NCBI GenBank assembly: GCA_946482045.1
Contig: CAMLPZ010000192.1
Span: 1 to 8,057 of the forward strand
Length of the DNA: 8,057 nucleotides
Reading direction: 5' to 3'
Source: an uncultured Asticcacaulis sp.
GTDB lineage: Bacteria; Pseudomonadota; Alphaproteobacteria; Caulobacterales; Caulobacteraceae
A program made the position numbers and the translations under genes. The notes under the pieces were generated by a model. That model searched no databases. It was not told where the DNA came from and was given only the letters and a program-made list of their open reading frames with translations. Of this stretch, positions 1 to 5,594 are shown in pieces; within the stretch, counting starts at the first letter, position 1; the number at the start of each line of letters is the position of its first letter.

Positions 1-1497
1 GTCATGGAATCGCGCGGCGTCTACATGTCCAAGGATACTGACGAAGCCAAGAAATACGCCGACGGCGTCGATAAGAACCTCGACAAGATCCAGAAGCTGT
101 TGGCCGAATGGCAACCAGCGTTGAGGCCGGGACAACTCCCTGAATTCGATGGGGTCAAGGCCAAGGCTGACGAATTCGTCGGCTTCCGCCGCGAACTGGC
201 GCGCCTGGGCCGTGACGTCTCGCCCGAAGCCGCCAATGTCCAGGGCAATAACGAAGCCAACCGGTCGAACCGCAAGGCCTTCCAGGAAAATATCGACGCA
301 ATGGTGACGCACATCCACACCGACCTGGAAACCACGGAAGCAAAGCTGGTCGCCTATAAGGAAAAGCGCATCTGGCAATTCCTGCTGATCGCCGTCACCG
401 GCATCCTGGCTATGCTGGGCGCGTCGCTGTGGGTCGCCTTCAGGCAGATTTCGCGCCCGCTTCAGCACGTTAGCGACAGCGTCGTGCGCATCGCTGAAGG
501 CGCCTACGACACGGCTATCCCGGAAACGCGCGGAAAGGACGAGATCTCGTCGTTGTGGCGTTCGATCCGCACCCTGCGCGACCAAGCGCTGGAGGCTGAA
601 ACGCTTAAGGCCCACCAGCGCGAGGAAGAAGAGCGCATTGCCGTTAACATGCGCGAGGAGCGCCTGCGCATCGCCGGCGAATTTGAACAGAGCATGGGTG
701 AATTGGCCAACCGCTTCGCCACTTCGTCACGGACGGTCGCCGACCAGGCTCGCACCCTGTCGCAAAGCGCCAACGACGCCTCGGCACGCACGGAGTCGGT
801 CAACCACGCCGCGGTCGACGCCGCCAACAATGTCTCGAACGTGGCCGCCGCCACCGAAGAACTGTCGGCCAGCGTCGGCGAAATCAACAACCAGGTGTCG
901 CGCACTTCGGAAATCGCCCAGTTGGCCGTCGTCGAGGCTCAGAAGACCGAGGTCGCCATCCAGACGCTTAATACCGCCGCCAACCAGATCGGTGACGTCA
1001 TCAACCTGATCCAGGCGATCGCCGCCCAGACCAACCTGCTGGCGCTCAACGCCACCATCGAATCGGCTCGCGCCGGCGACGCCGGCAAGGGCTTCGCGGT
1101 CGTCGCCTCGGAAGTCAAGCAGTTGGCCCAGCAGACCGCCCGCGCCACCGACGACATCCGCTCAAAGATCTCGGAAATCCAGTCTGCAACCTCGGAGACG
1201 GTCGGGTCGATCGACACCATCGTCAAGACAATCGAAAATATCGGCCAGTTGACCGCCGGCATCGCCGCCTCGGTCGAACAACAGGGCATGGCGACCAATG
1301 AAATCGCCAACAACACCAGCCTGGCCGCTACCGGCACCATGGAAGTGACCGGCCACATTTCGGGACTCACCCAAGCAGCATCCGCCACGGGTTCGGCCGC
1401 CCAATCCCTGCTCAGCCTGTCCAACGACCTGGAGCGCCGCTCCGAGGACCTTCAGGCGGAAGTTTTCGACTTCGTCGGCCGCCTGCGCTCTGCGTAA
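1..1497 (+). CDS. Methyl-accepting chemotaxis protein, 5'-truncated by window edge
   Basis: This is a transmembrane chemoreceptor that would signal through CheW/CheA to control flagellar motor bias. Numbering from the methionine at nt 4, residues 1-120 are a mostly helical, charged segment resembling the second half of a periplasmic helical-bundle sensor. Residues 123-146 form one transmembrane helix, followed by a HAMP linker (about 147-200, with the conserved Pro152). A long coiled-coil signalling domain (about 215-490) carries the hairpin tip at 342-358 ([17 protein letters not shown]), the CheA/CheW contact site. A receptor of this type normally has a first transmembrane helix and more sensor domain before this point, and the frame stays open to base 1, so the true start lies upstream and the Met at nt 4 is probably internal. 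The C-terminus (GRLRSA) has no CheR/CheB-binding pentapeptide. The ligand cannot be read from the sequence. Family assignment is very secure. Confidence 0.95.
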   Translation, partial: VMESRGVYMSKDTDEAKKYADGVDKNLDKIQKLLAEWQPALRPGQLPEFDGVKAKADEFVGFRRELARLGRDVSPEAANVQGNNEANRSNRKAFQENIDAMVTHIHTDLETTEAKLVAYKEKRIWQFLLIAVTGILAMLGASLWVAFRQISRPLQHVSDSVVRIAEGAYDTAIPETRGKDEISSLWRSIRTLRDQALEAETLKAHQREEEERIAVNMREERLRIAGEFEQSMGELANRFATSSRTVADQARTLSQSANDASARTESVNHAAVDAANNVSNVAAATEELSASVGEINNQVSRTSEIAQLAVVEAQKTEVAIQTLNTAANQIGDVINLIQAIAAQTNLLALNATIESARAGDAGKGFAVVASEVKQLAQQTARATDDIRSKISEIQSATSETVGSIDTIVKTIENIGQLTAGIAASVEQQGMATNEIANNTSLAATGTMEVTGHISGLTQAASATGSAAQSLLSLSNDLERRSEDLQAEVFDFVGRLRSA

Positions 1498-1518
1498 AAA
1501 CGAGCGTTGATAACGGTA

Positions 1519-1548
1519 AAAGAAGCCCTGCTCCGGTGGGGCTTTTTT
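1519..1548 (+). terminator. Intrinsic terminator of the chemoreceptor gene
   Basis: About 20 nt after the stop codon, AAGCCC (1523-1528) pairs with GGGCTT (1539-1544) around a 10-nt loop. The stem can be extended by A/G-T pairs into a run of six T (1543-1548). This is the standard Rho-independent layout. It separates the chemoreceptor transcript from the oxidoreductase gene that follows. Confidence 0.8.
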
Positions 1549-1592
1549 CTTTGCGCGTTTACCGTGGCAATTCCGCTTTACAAACGGCGCGG

Positions 1593-1610
1593 CTTGGTAT
1601 CGATTACAAG
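1593..1610. promoter_or_regulatory. Candidate LacI/GalR-type operator
   Basis: An 18-bp imperfect palindrome, CTTGGTATCGATTACAAG, has 7 of 9 base pairs matching around a central CG. Its core has the TG-N4-CG-N4-CA geometry typical of LacI/GalR-family operators. It ends 25 nt before the preferred ATG of the Gfo/Idh/MocA oxidoreductase. A weak -35-like TTTACA (1577-1582) lies just upstream, so a bound protein would cover the likely -10 region. No regulator gene is in the window, so the assignment is inference. Confidence 0.4.
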
Positions 1611-1624
1611 AAAACACATGCCTC

Positions 1625-1630
1625 AGGGGG
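1625..1630 (+). promoter_or_regulatory. Ribosome binding site deciding the oxidoreductase start
   Basis: AGGGGG lies 5 nt before the ATG at 1636, an ideal Shine-Dalgarno spacing. The other in-frame ATG, at 1618, has only an A-rich stretch (ACAAGAAAACAC) before it. The 1636 start also puts the twin-arginine pair at residues 6-7, as expected for a Tat signal. Confidence 0.7.
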
Positions 1631-1635
1631 CAAAT

Positions 1636-2970
1636 ATGCCAGGTTACAATCGCCGCAGCTTCATCGGCGCCGCTACGGGCGCATCCACCCTCGCCGCCGT
1701 CTCCGCCCATGCCGCGACCAAGATCAAGGCAAAAAAGGCCGCCCCCAGCGACCAGGTCAATATCGCGCTGATCGGCGCCAAGGGCATGGGGTGGGCCAAT
1801 ATGAAGGCCCACATGAAGGTGCCTGGCGTCAATGTCACCACGCTGTGCGATATCGACGACAAGGTGCTGGCCGATCGCGGCACCGAACTGCAAACCCTGA
1901 CCGGCAAAGCGCCCACGATCGTCCGAGATTACCGCCGCGTGCTCGATGACAAGGATATCGACGCCGTCATCATCGCCACGCCCGATCACTGGCACTGCCT
2001 GATGACGGTGGATGCCTGCTCGGCCGGCAAGGCGATGTACGTCGAAAAGCCGCTCGGGAACTCGATCGCCGAGTGCAAGGCCATGGTCGCCGCCAAGCAG
2101 CGGCACAAGGCCGTCGTCCAGGTCGGCCAGTGGCAGCGTTCGAACCAGCACTGGGCCGACGCCATCGCCTACGTCCACTCGGGCAAGCTGGGTCGTGTGC
2201 GCATGGTCAAGGTCTGGGCCTATCTGCCGTGGGCGCCGATCGTCAATCCGCAACCGGATGGCCCGGTGCCGGCGGGCGTCGACTACTATATGTGGTTGGG
2301 CCCGGCACCTGACCATGTCTTCAATCCCAACCGCTTCCACTACACCTTCCGCTGGTTCTGGGACTATGCCGGCGGCACCATGACCGACTGGGGCGTGCAC
2401 CTGATGGACATGGCGGTACTGGGCATGAAGGCCGGCGCGCCGAAATCGGTCATGTCCCTGGGCGGCAAGTACGCCTATCCGGACTCGGCCGCCGAGACGC
2501 CCGACACCCAGTCGGCGCTCTATGACTATGGCGACTTCTCGCTGCAATGGGAACACAGCCTGGCGATCGGCAACGGCTATTACGGCCGCGAGCACGGCGT
2601 CTCCTTCATCGGCGAAAACGGCACCCTGGTCGTCGATCGCGGCCAGTGGATGGTTATCCCGGAAAAGGCCGACAAGACCGGCGCGCTCAAACTGGAAGCC
2701 ATCGAGCCCGTGAAGACCTCCGACAATGGCCTCGAAAAACACGCCGCCAACCTGATCGCCTGCATCAAGGACCGGTCGCTGACGCCCAACTGCACCATCG
2801 AGGACGCGGCCAATACCGCCATCGTTTGCCATATGGGCAATATCGCCTACCGAACCGGCGGCAAGATCATGTGGGACCCGGCCACGCAGCGCTTCGGCGA
2901 CGATGCCAAGGCCAATGCGTTGATTACGCCGACCTATCGCGCGCCGTGGAAGCTGCCGCCGGTCGCGTAA
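1636..2970 (+). CDS. Tat-exported Gfo/Idh/MocA-family oxidoreductase
   Basis: This is a 444-residue NAD(P)-dependent sugar- or polyol-type oxidoreductase. A twin-arginine signal begins the protein (NRRSFIG at 5-11, a hydrophobic Ala-rich stretch, then a likely AHA/A cleavage after residue 26), so it probably works in the periplasm with cofactor loaded before export. The Rossmann fold starts near residue 41, with a glycine-rich loop GAKGMG at 47-52 and an acidic strand end (CDIDD). The family EKP motif is at 137-139, and the C-terminal domain has DWGVH at 251-255, where Asp251 and His255 fit the usual catalytic pair. Other Tat-secreted members of the superfamily include GH109 glycosidases, which use NAD in a redox-cycling hydrolysis, so hydrolase activity is possible. 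The substrate cannot be told from sequence. A LacI-like palindrome upstream hints at carbohydrate control. Its stop is 2 nt from the convergent Old Yellow Enzyme gene. Confidence 0.88.
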   Translation: MPGYNRRSFIGAATGASTLAAVSAHAATKIKAKKAAPSDQVNIALIGAKGMGWANMKAHMKVPGVNVTTLCDIDDKVLADRGTELQTLTGKAPTIVRDYRRVLDDKDIDAVIIATPDHWHCLMTVDACSAGKAMYVEKPLGNSIAECKAMVAAKQRHKAVVQVGQWQRSNQHWADAIAYVHSGKLGRVRMVKVWAYLPWAPIVNPQPDGPVPAGVDYYMWLGPAPDHVFNPNRFHYTFRWFWDYAGGTMTDWGVHLMDMAVLGMKAGAPKSVMSLGGKYAYPDSAAETPDTQSALYDYGDFSLQWEHSLAIGNGYYGREHGVSFIGENGTLVVDRGQWMVIPEKADKTGALKLEAIEPVKTSDNGLEKHAANLIACIKDRSLTPNCTIEDAANTAIVCHMGNIAYRTGGKIMWDPATQRFGDDAKANALITPTYRAPWKLPPVA

Positions 2971-2972
2971 GG

Positions 2973-4124
2973 TCAGCGTTCCTCACCAACCAGGGGCTGT
3001 TCTTCCTCGTTGAGCAATTCCATAGGCCTCGATGCCCTGAACAGCTTGTCGACGCCGTGCGGTTTTGCGCGCCAGTATTGCGGCGGGCCGTCGATCTCGG
3101 CGCCCAGTTCCACCGCTGCCTTCCAGGGCCAGCGGGGATCGTAGAGGATGGCGCGCGCCAGGGCGACGAAATCGGCCTTGCCGGTTGCGACAATATCCTC
3201 GGCGTGCTGCGGCTTGGTGATCAGGCCGACGGCGAAGGTCCTCAGCCCTTTGGCCTTCACGGCCTCGGCGAACGGAACCTGATAGCCAGGCACGGAACTG
3301 ATCTTTTGGTCGGGCGACAGGCCGCCCGACGAAACGTCGATCCAGTCGACATCGCGCGCCTTCAACGCTTCAGCGAAAACAAGCGTTTGCTCGATATCCC
3401 AGCCGCCCTCGACCCAGTCGGTGGCTGACACCCGTACGCCGATCGGCTTCTCTACCGGAAAGACGGCACGAATGGCGTCGAACACTTCCAGCGGAAAGCG
3501 CATGCGGTTTTCCAGCGATCCGCCGTAGTCGTCGTCGCGCGTGTTCGACAGCGGCGACAAGAACTGATGCAGCAGGTAGCCATGCGCGGCGTGCAGTTCG
3601 ATGGCGTCGATCCCTAGCCGGTCCGCGCGCTGCGCCGCCGCCACAAAGGCGTCACGCACGCGGTCGAGCCCTGCCCTGTCGAGCGCAACGGGCGGATGTT
3701 CGCCGTCCTGGTACGGCTGGTCCGATGGTCCCCAGGTCTGCCAGCCGCCAGGGACTCCAGGTGCGATCTGATGGCCGCCGGCCCAGGGCACGTCACACGA
3801 CGCTTTGCGTCCGGCGTGGGCCAGCTGGATGGCGATGCCTATCCCCGAATGACGGCGGACTGCGGCGAGCACCGGCTTCAGCGCGTTTGCGGTGGCATCG
3901 TCCCACAGGCCAAGATCGCTTGGCGTAATGCGGCCGTCGGGCTCGACGGCCGTGGCTTCGATAATCATCAGCCCCGCACCCGACAAGGCAAGATGACCGA
4001 GATGAATCATATGCCAGTCGGTGGCTTCACCATTATGGGCCGAGTACTGGCACATCGGTGAAATGACAATCCGGTTGGCGAGCGCCAGGTTGCGCAGCCC
4101 CGTGCGCTTGAACAAAGCCGTCAT
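2973..4124 (-). CDS. Old Yellow Enzyme, XenA/YqjM-type NAD(P)H:flavin oxidoreductase
   Basis: This is an FMN-dependent ene-reductase of 383 residues, the usual length of the thermophilic-like/XenA branch of Old Yellow Enzymes, which reduce activated C=C bonds of enones and nitro compounds in the cytoplasm. The N-terminal motif MCQYSA carries Cys25 and Tyr27, the redox-tuning Cys and active-site Tyr of this branch. IQLAHAGRKAS is the flavin/substrate strand. LHAAHGYL supplies the substrate-binding His178 and His181 plus Tyr183, and RDDDYGGSLENR is the family signature. The C-terminal QYWRA with Trp351 matches the segment donated to a neighbouring active site in this class. The ATG at 4124 has a good AGAGGA site 6 nt upstream. 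The gene is divergent from the methionine unit and convergent with the Tat oxidoreductase (2-nt gap). The physiological substrate is unknown; electrophile detoxification is the usual guess. Confidence 0.93.
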   Translation of the reverse strand: MTALFKRTGLRNLALANRIVISPMCQYSAHNGEATDWHMIHLGHLALSGAGLMIIEATAVEPDGRITPSDLGLWDDATANALKPVLAAVRRHSGIGIAIQLAHAGRKASCDVPWAGGHQIAPGVPGGWQTWGPSDQPYQDGEHPPVALDRAGLDRVRDAFVAAAQRADRLGIDAIELHAAHGYLLHQFLSPLSNTRDDDYGGSLENRMRFPLEVFDAIRAVFPVEKPIGVRVSATDWVEGGWDIEQTLVFAEALKARDVDWIDVSSGGLSPDQKISSVPGYQVPFAEAVKAKGLRTFAVGLITKPQHAEDIVATGKADFVALARAILYDPRWPWKAAVELGAEIDGPPQYWRAKPHGVDKLFRASRPMELLNEEEQPLVGEER

Positions 4125-4130
4125 CTGTAA

Positions 4131-4136
4131 TCCTCT
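4131..4136 (-). promoter_or_regulatory. Ribosome binding site of the Old Yellow Enzyme gene
   Basis: On the minus strand AGAGGA stands 6 nt before the ATG at 4124. It supports that start codon, which also gives the family-typical short N-terminus before the first beta strand. Confidence 0.7.
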
Positions 4137-4165
4137 CGGCAGCAGTTACCGTTATCTGGTCACCG

Positions 4166-4190
4166 CAAAGTCAAAACACCAGAGACTTTG
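4166..4190. promoter_or_regulatory. Perfect 7-bp inverted repeat, candidate operator
   Basis: CAAAGTC (4166-4172) and GACTTTG (4184-4190) are perfect inverted arms separated by 11 nt, with arm centres 18 nt apart. On the minus strand, TTGACT (4174-4169), a -35-like hexamer for the Old Yellow Enzyme gene, overlaps the left arm. No T-run follows on either strand, so it is not a terminator. A dimeric repressor or activator site is the best reading. The repeat lies about 40 bp from each flanking regulatory element and could in principle act on both directions. Confidence 0.4.
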
Positions 4191-4230
4191 TAAAAGAAAG
4201 CCGTGCGACACTTAACGGTTCCGCCTTCCC

Positions 4231-4260
4231 TTGACGTCGTGGCAAGATATCGGGCATATT
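4231..4260 (+). promoter_or_regulatory. Sigma70-like promoter of the metX-metB unit
   Basis: TTGACG (4231-4236) is followed, after 18 nt, by CATATT (4255-4260), matching 5/6 and 4/6 of the sigma70 consensus. A start about 7 nt downstream falls at 4267-4268, the first base of helix P1 of the riboswitch. That position agrees independently with the promoter call. Confidence 0.6.
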
Positions 4261-4267
4261 GTGGTTA

Positions 4268-4371
4268 CTCATCGAGACCAGCCGAGGGACAGGCCCGACG
4301 ACGCTGGGGCAACCGCTGACAAATTCAGTATGGTGCCAACTCCTACAGGGCTCATTTCCCTGATAGATGAG
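4268..4371 (+). promoter_or_regulatory. SAM-I (S-box) riboswitch aptamer
   Basis: The leader carries nearly every conserved S-box block in order. Helix P1 is CTCATC (4268-4273) with GATGAG (4366-4371). A GAGA junction leads into P2, CCAGC (4278-4282) with GCTGG (4303-4307), which contains GAGGGA and GGCCCGACGA. GGCAACC (4308-4314) precedes P3, CTGA (4316-4319) with TCAG (4325-4328), then GGTGCCAACTCC. P4 is CAGGG (4346-4350) with CCCTG (4358-4362), and TGATAGATGAG closes the core. AGG in the P2 loop (4291-4293) can pair with CCT (4342-4344), the S-box pseudoknot. It binds S-adenosylmethionine and normally turns expression off. It precedes metX and metB, the expected targets. S-boxes are classically Firmicute elements, while alphaproteobacteria more often use SAM-II, so the setting is unusual. 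Confidence 0.93.
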
Positions 4372-4379
4372 GAAGTCAG

Positions 4380-4439
4380 GTCCGCAGACGCGGGCGTGTT
4401 TTCCCGTCTGGTCTCGATGACAGTATCTTGCGACCGGAC
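4380..4439 (+). promoter_or_regulatory. Riboswitch expression platform (translational type)
   Basis: Downstream of the aptamer, GTCCG (4380-4384) pairs with CGGAC (4435-4439), which contains the only purine-rich ribosome-binding candidate (GGA, 6 nt before the metX ATG). Inside it, CAGACG (4385-4390) pairs with CGTCTG (4405-4410). A competing segment at 4408-4420 is a perfect 13-nt complement of aptamer bases 4269-4281. No T-run follows the hairpin, so ribosome masking is more likely than termination. The pairings are read directly from the sequence; the switching mechanism is inferred. Confidence 0.65.
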
Positions 4440-4444
4440 ACACC

Positions 4445-5431
4445 ATGAACGCCATAAATTTCGAGTTTGCGAAGCCTGACCTCGTCGGCACCGACATCGT
4501 CGCCGTCATTCCCGAAGATTTCCGCCTGCAAAGCGGTGAAATGCTGGAACAGAAGGACGTGGTTGCACGTGTCTATGGTCCAGCGAACGCGCCCATGGTC
4601 GTGGCCGCCGGCGGCATCTCAGCCGGCCGCGTGCTGTTCGCCAAGGAAGACACCACCGATACCGCTCCAGGCTGGTGGGAAGGCGTCGCGGGGCCCGGCG
4701 AGGCGCTGGACCTCAACCGCTTCCGCGTCCTGTCGATCGAATTCGCGCCACGTCTACCGGCCAGCCGAGTCTACACCATCACCACGCACGACCAGGCGCG
4801 CCTCGTCCGGCTGCTGCTCGACCAGTTGGGTGTCCGGAAAATCTATTCCTTCATCGGCGCGTCTTACGGCGCCATGATCGGCCTGGCCTTCGCGGAACTT
4901 TATCCGGACGATGTCGAGCGCCTCTGTATCATTTCGGCAGCGCACCGCGCCCATCCGATGGCGACCGCTTTCCGCGGCCTGCAGCGCCGCCTGCTGCAAT
5001 TCGGCCGCGACAACGGCAAACCGCAGGAAGGGATATCGCTGGCGCGCCAGCTGGCCATGACGACCTATCGCTCGGATGCCGAGTTTTCCGAGCGCTTCGA
5101 TGGCGCCCCGCCGCCCACAGCCGGCGGCAACTACGTCGTCTGCCAGTACCTGCGCGCACGCGGCGACGCCTATACCGCCACCGACGTCAATCGCTGGATT
5201 TCGATGTCGGACAGCCTGGACCGCCACCGCGTCGATCCGGCGAAGATCAAGGCGCGCGTCTATCTGGCGGCCGTGCCGACCGATCGTCTCGTCCCCTATG
5301 ACGACATGAAGGCGCTGGATGAACAGCTTGCCGATAGCGTCTTCATGGAGTTTCCATCGCTCTACGGCCACGACGCGTTCCTGAAGGAAATCGCGCTGGT
5401 ATCGGAGATCGTGCGGACATCGCTCAGCTAA
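4445..5431 (+). CDS. metX: MetX-like homoserine O-acyltransferase (alpha/beta hydrolase fold)
   Basis: This enzyme transfers an acetyl or succinyl group to the hydroxyl of homoserine, the committed step of methionine synthesis, in the cytoplasm. At 328 residues it is shorter than classical MetX (about 370-380). The nucleophile elbow is GASYGAM with Ser140, rather than the GxSMGGMQ of classical acetyltransferases. Asp280 (PTDRL) and His309 (YGHDAF) complete the catalytic triad, and HRAHPMATAFRGLQRR is the typical lid helix. The loop after strand LSIEF (96-100) is short and lacks the STGP-type segment of canonical members. This subgroup resembles short MetX forms of Xanthomonad type, some of which use succinyl-CoA, so the acyl donor is open. 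The start has only a weak GGA site, consistent with riboswitch control. It lies 163 nt before metB on the same strand. A different homoserine- or serine-acylating specificity cannot be excluded. Confidence 0.82.
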   Translation: MNAINFEFAKPDLVGTDIVAVIPEDFRLQSGEMLEQKDVVARVYGPANAPMVVAAGGISAGRVLFAKEDTTDTAPGWWEGVAGPGEALDLNRFRVLSIEFAPRLPASRVYTITTHDQARLVRLLLDQLGVRKIYSFIGASYGAMIGLAFAELYPDDVERLCIISAAHRAHPMATAFRGLQRRLLQFGRDNGKPQEGISLARQLAMTTYRSDAEFSERFDGAPPPTAGGNYVVCQYLRARGDAYTATDVNRWISMSDSLDRHRVDPAKIKARVYLAAVPTDRLVPYDDMKALDEQLADSVFMEFPSLYGHDAFLKEIALVSEIVRTSLS

Positions 5432-5436
5432 CTACG

Positions 5437-5574
5437 CCTTCTCCCCGTTTGCGGGGAGAAGGTGGCCCAACGGGCCGGATGAGGGGCCTCTCTCAACCGG
5501 CATGCCCCTCACCCGGTTCGCTATCGCGAACCCCCCTCTCCCCGACCTCGCCGGCAGGCAAAGCAGGCAGAGGG
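5437..5574. repeat. Composite intergenic palindromic repeat between metX and metB
   Basis: Almost the whole gap is hairpins. An 11-bp perfect stem (5437-5447 with 5452-5462, loop TTTG) is followed by GGCCC/GGGCC (5464-5468 with 5472-5476), then GAGGGGC/GCCCCTC (5481-5487 with 5504-5510). Next is GGTTCGC/GCGAACC (5515-5521 with 5526-5532), then a degraded outer pair CCCTCT/AGAGGG (5534-5539 with 5569-5574). The order and wording (CCTTCTCCCCG, GGTGGCCC, GGATGAGGGGC, CCCCTCACCC) match my memory of a dispersed intergenic repeat common in Caulobacterales and Rhizobiales. It is non-coding. In the metX-metB mRNA it would fold strongly and could stabilise the upstream message or attenuate metB. No second copy lies in the window. 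Confidence 0.82.
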
Positions 5575-5594
5575 AAAGATGACAAGACCGGCAC

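Noticed and set aside
1507..1635. A longer N-terminus for the Tat oxidoreductase starting at TTG 1507 or ATG 1618
   Set aside because: The TTG start would run through the terminator hairpin and bury the Tat signal more than 40 residues inside; ATG 1618 lacks a ribosome site, whereas ATG 1636 has AGGGGG at ideal spacing.
1162..2832. A 556-codon open frame on the minus strand
   Set aside because: It is antisense to the chemoreceptor 3' end, the terminator and the Tat oxidoreductase, has no recognisable domain, and is explained by high-GC codon bias opening the opposite frame.
2547..3428. A 293-codon plus-strand frame spanning the junction of two oxidoreductase genes
   Set aside because: It is an out-of-frame shadow of the first gene continuing as antisense of the Old Yellow Enzyme; the Arg/Gly-rich composition has no domain signature.
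4268..4371. SAM-II, SAM-IV or cobalamin riboswitch instead of SAM-I
   Set aside because: The blocks GAGGGA...GGCCCGA, GGCAACC and GGTGCCAA with a closing P1 and a P4 hairpin are the S-box architecture; the short H-type pseudoknot of SAM-II and the B12 box are not seen.
4385..4410. Rho-independent terminator in the metX leader
   Set aside because: The CAGACG/CGTCTG hairpin is followed by GTCTCGATG, not by a T-run; the TTTT (4399-4402) lies in its loop. Translational control fits better.
4171..4509. Open frames on both strands across the metX leader (4231-4479 plus, 4171-4509 minus)
   Set aside because: The region is fully accounted for by the promoter, the SAM-I aptamer and its expression platform; neither translated product resembles a protein family.
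5437..5574. CRISPR array or intrinsic terminator in the metX-metB gap
   Set aside because: There are no regularly spaced identical repeats; the hairpins differ from one another and no T-run follows any of them.
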